Shown piece after piece: positions 25,975 to 33,549 of a stretch of 64,000 bases of DNA. The notes under the pieces were generated by a model. The model did no database searches and had not been told where the DNA came from. It worked only from the letters and a program-made list of their open reading frames with translations. The translations under genes were made by a program, and so were the position numbers. This stretch comes from Paraclostridium ghonii (GTDB lineage Bacteria; Bacillota; Clostridia; Peptostreptococcales; Peptostreptococcaceae): assembly GCF_030815085.1 (NCBI RefSeq), contig NZ_JAUSWG010000001.1, one strand, 5' to 3'. Within the stretch, counting starts at the first letter, position 1. Each line of letters starts with the position of its first letter.

Positions 25975-26580
25975 ATGAATATTTTAGTTGTGTCAGCCTC
26001 ATTTATAACAAGAGAATCTTTAGAGAATGTATTTAAATATACATTAAACATAGGGGATGTAGTATTAAAAGAAAGATTATCAGATTTAACTAAAGAAGAG
26101 TTATTAAATGCTAAATTGATATTTATAGAGCTTGAAGAGCGGACAACAATTGAATTGGATTTAATAAAATACGTTAAGCTATATTCAAAAAATACGAAAG
26201 TAATTGTTTTAGATCGAAACAAAAGTGAATTTATATTCACAGAATTAGTTCAAAGTAACGTAGATGGATATATCTTCAATGTAAAAGACAAATCTGAGTT
26301 TATACACAATATAGAAAATATATTAAGAGGAAAAAAAGTATTTGAGTCGGATTTAATTGAAAATATAGTACACAATAAATATATAAACAATATGAAGTTA
26401 CTTACGAAAAGAGAGAATGAGGTATTGGAAGAAATGGCGAAAGGACTTAATAATAAAGAAATTGCTAATAATCTTTATATAACAGAATATACGGTAAAAA
26501 AGCATGTAAGCAATATATTCTCTAAACTCGGGTTTAAAAATAGACAAGAAGCCATAATATCAATAGCAAGTATGCTATAA
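25975..26580 (+). CDS. LuxR/NarL-type regulator with degenerate receiver (1)
   Basis: A 201-residue DNA-binding protein. The C-terminal GerE/LuxR helix-turn-helix is clear at about 143-195 (LTKRENEVLEEMAKGLNNKE, ending KKHVSNIFSKLGFKNRQEA). The N-terminal region has the length of a CheY-like receiver, but the acidic pair after strand 1 reads Ser-Ala (ILVVSASF) and the phospho-acceptor Asp is Glu52, so ordinary phosphorylation is not expected. It is expressed behind a c-di-GMP-II riboswitch. Two paralogues follow. Its likely targets are the matrix operon and perhaps itself. Confidence 0.88.
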   Translation: MNILVVSASFITRESLENVFKYTLNIGDVVLKERLSDLTKEELLNAKLIFIELEERTTIELDLIKYVKLYSKNTKVIVLDRNKSEFIFTELVQSNVDGYIFNVKDKSEFIHNIENILRGKKVFESDLIENIVHNKYINNMKLLTKRENEVLEEMAKGLNNKEIANNLYITEYTVKKHVSNIFSKLGFKNRQEAIISIASML

Positions 26581-26582
26581 TG

Positions 26583-26703
26583 GGCTGTTTCAAAATAAGT
26601 AGGAAGGATAAATACATAAATTTTAGATACGTTTAAAGTATCTGGAAGTGATATTTGTATATTTATCTTAATAATTCTGCTATTTTGAAACAGCCTATTT
26701 TTG
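26583..26703 (+). terminator. Long imperfect hairpin after the first LuxR-type gene
   Basis: Perfect 15-base arms GGCTGTTTCAAAATA (26583-26597) and TATTTTGAAACAGCC (26681-26695) close a 113-base structure. Inside, an imperfect stem pairs AAGGATAAATACA with TGTATATTTATCTT, and an apical hairpin AGATAC/GTATCT (26625-26643) closes it. A TATTTTT run follows. It can terminate the first gene, but the size resembles a palindromic mobile remnant or structured RNA. Confidence 0.6.
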
Positions 26704-26852
26704 TACTTTTACATAATACTTTTAGGTAACTATATAATACTGATAGATAAGTATATATAGTAAGATTTAATAATATATTTTAAAATTTTGATAATCTAAT
26801 ATATTATTAGATTGCATTTATGAATAAAGATATATTTTTAGGGGGGATTATA

Positions 26853-27446
26853 ATGAAATTTTTATTGGTTTCAGAATGTTTTTTAGTTAGAAATTCACTT
26901 GCTCATTTATTTAAAAATGTTTTTGATGAAGGAGAGATTAAATCTTTATCAGATTTAAAAGAAATAACTAAAGAAGATATCGTAAGTAGCGAATTATTAT
27001 TTTTAGATTCAAGTAGTCAGCAAGTTAATGTTGTGAAAGCTGTAAAAGATATTAAAAGTTTAAAAGATATAAAAATAATAATATTAGATATAAAAAAAGA
27101 TAAAAGCTTGTTTTTAGATTTAATTAAATTTGGGATTGATGGTTATGTTTTAGATATATGTGATGAGGATGATTTTAAATATATAATTAATAAAGTTATG
27201 AGGGGGAAAAAATTTTTTGGTGCTGATTTATTAGAAAACTACACACCTATAAATGAAATTAAATACTCTCATCTAACTAGAAAAGAAGAAAGTATTATGG
27301 AGTTTATATCTAAGGGGTTGAGCAATAAAAGTATAGCAAAGGAATTAAATGTAACTGAATATACTATAAAAAAGCATGTAACTAGTATTTTATATAAGCT
27401 AAATCTAAAAAATCGACAAGATATAATACTTTACACAATAGAGTAG
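26853..27446 (+). CDS. LuxR/NarL-type regulator with degenerate receiver (2)
   Basis: A 197-residue paralogue of the preceding gene. The LuxR helix-turn-helix lies near 138-195 (LTRKEESIMEFISKGLSNKS; TIKKHVTSILYKLNLKNRQD). The receiver-like half keeps an Asp at position 52 but has Ser-Glu in place of the acidic pair (LLVSECF). I start it at 26853 because AGGGGGGATTATA lies just upstream; the earlier ATG at 26820 has no ribosome site. No riboswitch motif is visible in its 270-base leader, unlike its two sisters. A TATAAT box is at 26733-26738. Confidence 0.87.
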   Translation: MKFLLVSECFLVRNSLAHLFKNVFDEGEIKSLSDLKEITKEDIVSSELLFLDSSSQQVNVVKAVKDIKSLKDIKIIILDIKKDKSLFLDLIKFGIDGYVLDICDEDDFKYIINKVMRGKKFFGADLLENYTPINEIKYSHLTRKEESIMEFISKGLSNKSIAKELNVTEYTIKKHVTSILYKLNLKNRQDIILYTIE

Positions 27447-27526
27447 GGGGTAAATGTAGAAAAATGAAATCAGTATTACACTTTAGTACCGCTATAAATA
27501 CAACTATTTTATGATTACGTCTACTT

Positions 27527-27542
27527 AGTATAGATATATAAT
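27527..27542 (+). promoter_or_regulatory. Probable promoter of the third LuxR-type gene
   Basis: A TATAAT -10 box (27537-27542) is preceded by CTACTTAGTATAG, whose AGTATAGA half (27527-27534) resembles the half-site found at the other two promoters of this region. Another partial copy, ATTACACTTTAGTACC, lies at 27475-27490. The transcript would start near 27550, just before the riboswitch. Confidence 0.4.
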
Positions 27543-27564
27543 ATAGTGGTAGTTACTAATAAAA

Positions 27565-27672
27565 AGAGTAACTTATAAGCAATTTAAGTGATTTAGATGC
27601 TAAGAATTATACTTTGTATGTGGGCACTTTGAAGTATAACGAGCAAGTAGTGCAACCGGCTAAACAGCTTGA
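27565..27672 (+). promoter_or_regulatory. c-di-GMP-II riboswitch
   Basis: A second class II cyclic di-GMP aptamer. TGTGGGCACTTTGAAG (about 27619-27634) and AGCAAGTAGTGCAACCGG (about 27642-27659) match the conserved pseudoknot core of the family. The aptamer ends about 20 bases before the ribosome site GGGGGGATAAT of the third LuxR-type gene, so control at translation initiation or a short attenuator is likely. A long open frame across the aptamer from a TTG at 27614 is not a real N-terminus. Confidence 0.88.
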
Positions 27673-27691
27673 TATTTTATGGGGGGATAAT

Positions 27692-28297
27692 ATGCAAGTT
27701 ATAGTTATTTCTGAGTCATTAATAATAAGAAAAGGGATAATACAGATTTTATCAGGAGAAAGTTACGTAAGTGAAATTGTAGAAAGTCACATATATTCAG
27801 AGATACATAAAAAAGATTATGATTTAATTATTATTGATTTAAAAAATACAAATGAAGGATATATAAAAGATTTAAAAAATATTAAATTGCATACAAATAC
27901 CAAGATTATGGTATTAGACTTTTATGAAGACAGAAGCTTATTTGCTAAGTGTATGAAAGCTGGTGTTGATGGTTATATATTAGCTAATATAGATTCGGAA
28001 GATATTGCATATGCAGTAAAGCAGCTATCTAAAGGTAAAAAATACTATGATTCGGACTTAATAGAAAATTATATATCTAAAGGAGAAAATGAAGGAATAG
28101 AAGAGTTAACAAAAAGAGAACAAGAAATACTAGTTTGTATAGCTAAAGGAAAAACAAATATTGAAATTTCAAAAGAGCTATATATAACTGAACACACAGT
28201 TAAAAAGCATACTAGCAATATTTTTTCGAAATTAAACTTAAAAGATAGAATGCAAGCTGCAATATATGCTTATAACAAAGGAATTGTTTCATTTTAA
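27692..28297 (+). CDS. LuxR/NarL-type regulator with degenerate receiver (3)
   Basis: A 201-residue regulator, third in the paralogous series. The LuxR helix-turn-helix is at about 137-195 (LTKREQEILVCIAKGKTNIE; HTVKKHTSNIFSKLNLKDRM). The receiver-like half retains Asp49 in LIIIDLKN and a DGYIL segment, but the strand-1 acidic pair is Ser-Glu (VIVISESL). ATG start at 27692 with GGGGGGATAAT. It lies between its own c-di-GMP-II riboswitch and the matrix operon 200 bases downstream, making it the strongest candidate activator of that operon. Confidence 0.89.
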   Translation: MQVIVISESLIIRKGIIQILSGESYVSEIVESHIYSEIHKKDYDLIIIDLKNTNEGYIKDLKNIKLHTNTKIMVLDFYEDRSLFAKCMKAGVDGYILANIDSEDIAYAVKQLSKGKKYYDSDLIENYISKGENEGIEELTKREQEILVCIAKGKTNIEISKELYITEHTVKKHTSNIFSKLNLKDRMQAAIYAYNKGIVSF

Positions 28298-28300
28298 ATA

Positions 28301-28334
28301 ATAAAGTGTGCATTGAATATGCATACTTTTTTTG
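28301..28334 (+). terminator. Terminator after the third LuxR-type gene
   Basis: AAAGTGTGCAT-TGAAT-ATGCATACTTT forms a hairpin with one G-U pair, followed by TTTTTT. It separates the regulator from the matrix operon, which therefore needs its own promoter. Confidence 0.85.
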
Positions 28335-28356
28335 AGGAAAATTAGGTATAAAAATT

Positions 28357-28384
28357 ATTATACTTTAGTATAGTAAATTATACA
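28357..28384 (+). promoter_or_regulatory. Matrix operon promoter and palindromic operator
   Basis: ATTATACT-TT-AGTATAGT (28357-28374) lies four bases before a -10-like TATACA (28379-28384), with no recognisable -35. The same layout occurs before the first LuxR-type gene (25801-25828). The start point would be near 28391, leaving a leader of about 100 bases with no riboswitch motif. Confidence 0.5.
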
Positions 28385-28494
28385 CTCCAAGTTAATATAA
28401 ATTTAATTAATAAAAATATACAATAGATTATGTCAAAATAAAGAAAAAATATTGATTTTATATATTTAATATCAAAATATCGAGGGGGATAAAG

Positions 28495-30744
28495 TTGAAT
28501 AACAAAAAAAAAATAATATCTATATTTATGATTTTTACAATTTGTTTGATGAGCCTTTTTACACAAAAAGTATACGCAGAAAACACAGATAATCAAATAA
28601 AACTTGAACCAACTAAAAATGATACGCTTCCATTTCCAGCTACAATAAGAGATTTTAAACAGGATTATGTAATGTTTGAACCAGATAATAGACTTATTTC
28701 ATGGCTAGGGGCTGGAATGGTAGAAAAATCTTTGGGAGAGGATAAAAAGCCTATATTTACTCAAAGAACAATTGATGTTATAGCTAGAAATCTATGGACT
28801 AGTAATATTTTAAAAGCTAATTTAAAAGAATTAGGATCTTTAGAAGATGCCAAAATTTTTTATGATAATAATAAAAATAAAAGCTATGAAGAGATAAACT
28901 CTACAAGTGAAAAAAATGATAATAGAATAAATACAGCATATAGATATGTGTATTATCATTTTAAAAATTTATTTGAAGATGTAAATATTTTAAATACACA
29001 AGATAGTAGTGTTATAAGCAGCTTAGATCTAACAACAAAGAATGGAGTATGCAATTATAATAATTCAAATTTTTTTCCTATGGATAACAAAGGATTTGAA
29101 AATGAAGGTAAAAATCATAACTTTCACTTTACATTAGAGTCACACTCTAAATTTTGGTTTGATGGGGCAAAGGATTTGACATTTGAGTTTACAGGGGATG
29201 ATGATGTTTGGGTTTATATAAATAATAATTTAGTAATAGATTTAGGGGGAATACATACTGCACAAACTCAAAGTATAACCATAAAAAAAGATGGAACTAT
29301 AAAAAATTCTAAATTAGGTGAAATAGGAAAACTACCAGCAACAGGATGGTATGATTTTGATTTTTTCTTTATGGAAAGACATACAACTCAATCTAATTTA
29401 AATATATCAACAAATATGGAATTCAAGCCTAAAATAGATATTAAAAAAATCCCTTATGTAATAGATAGTAAAAATAAAGAAGTTGAGCTAAAAAAGGATG
29501 ACGTAGTTTATCCTGGGGAAACAGTTTACTATAAATTTTTGATAGAAAATACAGGGAATGTAGACTTAAGAAAAATTACCATAGAAGACCAGTTATTAAA
29601 TTTGAAAATAGATGAAAACGGAGCTTATAAAGATGGAAATAGTATAAGTAATCCTAAACTAAATATAAAAAGAATAGAAGGAAATAAGGAAATAAGTAAC
29701 TCTTATGATAAAGATGTATTAAAAGAATTACAATATTTAAATGCAGGAAATCTAGATAAAAAATCTCAAAAGATAGAAATTAAAGGTAAAGGTTTATTTT
29801 CATATGTAGTAACTGATAAAGATGCAATTAATAAAAAAGTAGATAACACAGCTATTGCTAAAGCTACTCACAAAAACAGTGAGGTAAATGAAAGAGCAGA
29901 TGCCACAGTAACTGTTGATGTAAAAGATGTAGATCCAGATATAATAAAGCTTAATGCAGTTATAGATAAATACGTAAAGACTATAACTAGGGGAAGTGAA
30001 GAAGTATATAACGTAAAAAATGATAAGGATAAAAATAAAATTCCAGATATAGTTCCTGGAGATAAGGTTATATTTAGATTTGAGATTAAAAATTCAAGTA
30101 CATCAGAAAATCCCGTGACAGGGAAAATACCTATACATATTGATTCATTGAATTTAAACGATACATTAAGTATGGGAGATAGCAAACAAAATATAAGTTG
30201 GAAGTTTTTTTATGAAGATAGCAATAAAGAATTTAATAGCAGTAATTTTAACTTAAAGCCTAGTGAAAGTTTAAGGGTATATTCTAGTGAGTGGATAGTA
30301 CCATCTAATTTATTAAATCCTTATGAATATAACATAAAAAATAATATAACTTTAAACAGAAAGGATGAAACCTTAAGTAAAGACAATGTTGATTTAAATA
30401 TTAATAGACCAAGTATAAAAATCAAAAAAGTAGTTGAAAACGATAATAGTGATGAAACTGAATTTACGATATGTGTAAAAGGGAGTGATAAAACACAATA
30501 TAATGTCAAAATCAAAAATGGAGAGACAGTTAACCTTGAAAATCTAAAGTATGGGGTAGAATATACAATTTCAGAGATAGTACCTATGAATTATAAATTG
30601 GATAGTATATCTCAGGATAAGATTACATTAAATGGATCTACAAATAAATCATTAGTAACTGTAATCAATAAAAAATCAAATGACAAGTGGTTTAGTGATA
30701 AATTTACAATATCAAATAAATTTATATTTAAGCTTAATAAGTAG
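28495..30744 (+). CDS. Secreted fibro-slime domain protein of the matrix operon
   Basis: A 749-residue exported protein. A signal peptide covers about residues 1-27 (ends VYA). The fibro-slime/PA14-like domain spans roughly 45-315, with FEFTGDDDVWVYINNNLVID and DLGGIHTAQTQSI near 227-260 and WYDFDFFFMERHTTQSNL near 285-300. Beta-sandwich repeats follow, two of them with the (Y/K)xxxPGExVxYxFxIENxG look of DUF11-type domains, and a SpaA/Cna-B-like segment ends the chain. There is no sortase motif or transmembrane tail. TTG start after GAGGGGGAT. First gene of an operon with TasA-like fibre genes; a structural or adhesive matrix role is inferred. Confidence 0.82.
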   Translation: MNNKKKIISIFMIFTICLMSLFTQKVYAENTDNQIKLEPTKNDTLPFPATIRDFKQDYVMFEPDNRLISWLGAGMVEKSLGEDKKPIFTQRTIDVIARNLWTSNILKANLKELGSLEDAKIFYDNNKNKSYEEINSTSEKNDNRINTAYRYVYYHFKNLFEDVNILNTQDSSVISSLDLTTKNGVCNYNNSNFFPMDNKGFENEGKNHNFHFTLESHSKFWFDGAKDLTFEFTGDDDVWVYINNNLVIDLGGIHTAQTQSITIKKDGTIKNSKLGEIGKLPATGWYDFDFFFMERHTTQSNLNISTNMEFKPKIDIKKIPYVIDSKNKEVELKKDDVVYPGETVYYKFLIENTGNVDLRKITIEDQLLNLKIDENGAYKDGNSISNPKLNIKRIEGNKEISNSYDKDVLKELQYLNAGNLDKKSQKIEIKGKGLFSYVVTDKDAINKKVDNTAIAKATHKNSEVNERADATVTVDVKDVDPDIIKLNAVIDKYVKTITRGSEEVYNVKNDKDKNKIPDIVPGDKVIFRFEIKNSSTSENPVTGKIPIHIDSLNLNDTLSMGDSKQNISWKFFYEDSNKEFNSSNFNLKPSESLRVYSSEWIVPSNLLNPYEYNIKNNITLNRKDETLSKDNVDLNINRPSIKIKKVVENDNSDETEFTICVKGSDKTQYNVKIKNGETVNLENLKYGVEYTISEIVPMNYKLDSISQDKITLNGSTNKSLVTVINKKSNDKWFSDKFTISNKFIFKLNK

Positions 30745-30755
30745 GAGGGAATGAT

Positions 30756-31403
30756 ATGAAAAACAAGAAAAAACTCCTGCTTATATTAAGTACATTAATT
30801 ATAGTGATAATTGCTATGGCAGGGGTTACATTAGCTATATTTACTTCTAAGGATAAAGTTAAAAATATATTTGGGGTAGGAGAAATAAAAATAGAGGTTG
30901 AAGAAGAATTCCCCAAAGATCCTACTTGGAATCAAACAAAGCCAATAAAAAAAGAAGTGAATATAAAAAATACAACATCAAATAATGAAGCTCTTATAAG
31001 AGTTAATATAACACCGAGATGGGTTGATGAGGTTAGAGGTAAGGAAGTTTTATTTTCAGGAGATACAAGTGATAAGGTTGTACAGCTTGAACTTTGCAAT
31101 ATTTTAAATGATTTAAAACAACAAATGCCTAAGGGGCATTGGATTTATGGTAATGATGGATACTATTATTATACAGCAATATTAAACGCACAAGAAAAAA
31201 CAACAGATATATTAAAGTCAGTAAGCGTAAATGTCAATGAAAATACAGTAGAAAATCCAAAAGACTATGAGAATAAAATACTTAAAGTTGATGTCAATGC
31301 AGAGGGAGTACAACCAACAATAGATGCATACAAAGATACTTGGAATGTACAGGATGAAAATATTAAAAAATTATTGAATGATTTAATAAATAACTCTAAA
31401 TAG
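30756..31403 (+). CDS. TasA/CalY-like fibre subunit (1)
   Basis: A 215-residue exported protein of the TasA/camelysin family. Signal region: KKKLLLILSTLIIVIIAMAG followed by VTLAIFTSKDKVKNIFGVGE, the typical SipW-processed border in which cleavage after Ala leaves an Ile/Trp-Phe-Thr-Ser N-terminus. The mature domain has INITP-type strands (RVNITPRWVDEV) and the GNDGYYYYTAIL motif shared with its partner at 32.0 kb. In Bacillus and C. perfringens such proteins polymerise into biofilm fibres. It lies 12 bases after the fibro-slime gene and directly before the dedicated peptidase. Confidence 0.87.
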   Translation: MKNKKKLLLILSTLIIVIIAMAGVTLAIFTSKDKVKNIFGVGEIKIEVEEEFPKDPTWNQTKPIKKEVNIKNTTSNNEALIRVNITPRWVDEVRGKEVLFSGDTSDKVVQLELCNILNDLKQQMPKGHWIYGNDGYYYYTAILNAQEKTTDILKSVSVNVNENTVENPKDYENKILKVDVNAEGVQPTIDAYKDTWNVQDENIKKLLNDLINNSK

Positions 31404-31426
31404 AGTTGGATAATTGGGAGATAGTT

Positions 31427-31969
31427 ATGATTTCTAAAAATATATTAAAAGTTATAGCAAATATATTGTTTTATTCAATTTTAGTAATTGCTATAGTCTT
31501 TACGATATCTATGTCAAAAGTAAAAAAATCAAGTGAACAGGTTAGCTTATTTGGATACAAATTTTATACTGTATTAACTGGAAGTATGAAGCCTACTATA
31601 AATCCAGGTAGTTTAGTTATAGTAAAACAAGCTAATGCGCAGGACATAAAAAGTGGAGATATAATAAGTTTTAAAAGTGAGCATACAAGCAATATAACTA
31701 CCCACAGAGTAAAAAAAGTTGTTAAAGAAGAAAACATTAGGTTTGTAACTCAAGGAGATGCAAATAATGTTGAAGATCCTATGCCTATAGATTCAAACTT
31801 ATTGCTTGGAAAAGTAGTGAATTTTGTACCTATAATAGGAGCTACAATGATTTTTGTTCAATCAAAGCCTTGGATATTATGGATATTTATAGCAGTTTTA
31901 TTACTAATGAACTTTATACCAAGTGGTAACAAACATAATAGTAATGGTAAGAAAGCTTTAAATCAATAA
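31427..31969 (+). CDS. sipW: SipW-type signal peptidase I
   Basis: A 180-residue membrane peptidase of the archaeal/ER-like SipW class. It has an N-terminal membrane helix, the catalytic serine in TGSMKPTINPGS (Ser53), a histidine in TTHRVKKV (His93) in place of the lysine of ordinary SPases, the VTQGDANNVED segment, and a C-terminal membrane helix. SipW enzymes process TasA-type precursors. I use the ATG at 31427 behind GGGAGATAG; the in-frame TTG at 31406 lacks a ribosome site. It sits between two TasA-like genes. Confidence 0.94.
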   Translation: MISKNILKVIANILFYSILVIAIVFTISMSKVKKSSEQVSLFGYKFYTVLTGSMKPTINPGSLVIVKQANAQDIKSGDIISFKSEHTSNITTHRVKKVVKEENIRFVTQGDANNVEDPMPIDSNLLLGKVVNFVPIIGATMIFVQSKPWILWIFIAVLLLMNFIPSGNKHNSNGKKALNQ

Positions 31970-32027
31970 TAAAGTTTAAGATAATTTAAACTTTAGATAA
32001 ATTTATAAACAATAGGGGGATATTAAA

Positions 32028-32714
32028 ATGCATAATAAAAAAATTATAGGGGCTGCAGCAGCAATTGGGTTATCTGTTACTTTAATAGGAGGAACGCTGG
32101 CTTGGTTTACATCTCAGGATAAAGTATCAAATATATTTGCTACTGGAGGCGTTGATAATCCAAATGGAGCAAATGGTAATGGGGTAGAAATATGGGAACA
32201 ATATAACCCTAAAATTAACATGGTTCCAGGAGACACAGAGATTAAATTAGTTCAAACTCAAAATACAACTACATATGATTCTTTCATAAGAGTAAAAATA
32301 ACTCCTAAGTGGAAAGATAACAAATTAAATAATGAAATGATAGAGTTAACATTTGGAGATAATAATTCTAACTTAGGTAGTGGAGATGGACAGTGGCTAA
32401 AAGGAAATGATGGATATTATTATTATATGGGAAAAATAGATAGCAAGAAGTTTACTAACCCAATTTTATCTAGTGTAAAATTATCAACTGAAGCAGGATC
32501 TGAATATAGAGATGCTAAATTTGATGTATTCGTAGAAGCTGAGTCTATACAAGCGGATAATGATGCACAAGATGATGCTTGGAAAAATGCAGGAGATATA
32601 GTAACTAATAGATTAAATGATTTTGAATCAACTCCAGCTTCAGGAAATGATAAAGCTAAAGAAGGGGTAACAATAACTGAAACTGAAACAAGAGAAGTTG
32701 GAAGTAAAAAATAA
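32028..32714 (+). CDS. tasA: TasA/CalY-like fibre subunit (2)
   Basis: A 228-residue TasA/camelysin-family protein. The signal is KKIIGAAAAIGLSVTLIGG followed by TLAWFTSQDKVSNIFATGG, the classic border for SipW cleavage. The mature part has MVPGDTEIK, FIRVKITPKWKD and WLKGNDGYYYYMGKI, matching the subunit at 30.8 kb, and a charged tail of Glu/Thr. It has its own strong ribosome site AGGGGGATATTAAA after a 58-base gap, consistent with high expression. Probably the major fibre subunit, the upstream copy being minor or nucleating; this division is inferred. Confidence 0.89.
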   Translation: MHNKKIIGAAAAIGLSVTLIGGTLAWFTSQDKVSNIFATGGVDNPNGANGNGVEIWEQYNPKINMVPGDTEIKLVQTQNTTTYDSFIRVKITPKWKDNKLNNEMIELTFGDNNSNLGSGDGQWLKGNDGYYYYMGKIDSKKFTNPILSSVKLSTEAGSEYRDAKFDVFVEAESIQADNDAQDDAWKNAGDIVTNRLNDFESTPASGNDKAKEGVTITETETREVGSKK

Positions 32715-32735
32715 AAAAATATTTAGGGGGAGAAT

Positions 32736-33440
32736 GTGAAGAGATATTTTAGTACGTTTATATTAATAATTTCATTTCTCTTAATATTAACGTTAAATGG
32801 GTATGCTATTCAAAAAGCTCCCTCAAATGTTATATTAGAGGGTAATGTAGATGGAATAATTACATTTCCAGAAAAAAAGTTTTTAGAGTGCCTAAATATG
32901 ATGCCTGGAGATAAAGAATATGGTGTAATTGATATAAGTAGTTCTCATGATAAACCATTTGAATTATATCTAAGGGCTGAAAGAGTTACGGACAAAGAAG
33001 AACATGATTTATTAGAAAAAATAGATTTAAAAGTAACATATAAAGATAAAATATTATATGAAGGGCCTGTTAGCGGCGCAAATGGGCTTGAAGAAGATAT
33101 ATACCTAGGAACATTTAACAAAAACGAAAGTGCTAAACTTTTAGCAGAAGTTGAGTTAGATGGACCAGGTACTACAAGTGAGTATCAAGGAAAAATATTT
33201 CAAGTAGACTGGATATTTACTGCATTAGCACAAGGGGAAGAAAAACCTGATAAACCAACTAATCTAGATGATAAAAATAACCTAGGCAGTTCAGCCGATA
33301 CTAGTGTAACTGAAGACAATTACAATAACACAGTAGGAGTTTTTGGATCTCCTAAAACAGGAGATAATAGTATTTTAATTTATATTGGATTATTTTTGAT
33401 TAGTTTGATTTTAATAATTATAAATAGAAAGAAAAAATAA
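32736..33440 (+). CDS. SPKTG-anchored fibre-associated surface protein
   Basis: A 234-residue surface protein with a signal peptide (about 1-24), a TasA-like beta domain (MMPGDKEYGVIDISSSHDKP; GKIFQVDWIFTAL), an Asn/Asp/Thr-rich spacer, and a C-terminal sorting signal: SPKTG at about 205-209, a hydrophobic stretch, and a RKKK tail. C. difficile sortase B recognises (S/P)PXTG motifs, so this protein is probably wall-attached by such an enzyme and may anchor the TasA-like fibres. GTG start after GGGGGAGAAT. Last gene before a terminator. No sortase is encoded in the window. Confidence 0.85.
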   Translation: MKRYFSTFILIISFLLILTLNGYAIQKAPSNVILEGNVDGIITFPEKKFLECLNMMPGDKEYGVIDISSSHDKPFELYLRAERVTDKEEHDLLEKIDLKVTYKDKILYEGPVSGANGLEEDIYLGTFNKNESAKLLAEVELDGPGTTSEYQGKIFQVDWIFTALAQGEEKPDKPTNLDDKNNLGSSADTSVTEDNYNNTVGVFGSPKTGDNSILIYIGLFLISLILIIINRKKK

Positions 33441-33485
33441 AAATAATGGTATGGCTTAATTTAAGTCATACCATTATTTTTTTAT
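33441..33485 (+). terminator. Terminator of the matrix operon
   Basis: AAATAATGGTATGGCTT and AAGTCATACCATTATTT pair with one mismatch around a short loop, followed by TTTTT. It closes the operon that begins at 28.5 kb. Confidence 0.9.
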
Positions 33486-33549
33486 TCATAAAATTTATAT
33501 AGGACAATAAATTGCATGAATTTTAAATATACATTGGGGGGATTAGAAA

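Noticed and set aside
26820..26852. Earlier ATG for the second LuxR-type gene
   Set aside because: No ribosome site before it, while AGGGGGGATTATA lies directly before the ATG at 26853, which also gives the same N-terminus as the paralogues.
27614..27691. N-terminal extension of the third LuxR-type gene from a TTG codon
   Set aside because: The frame runs through the c-di-GMP-II aptamer, and a strong ribosome site precedes the ATG at 27692.
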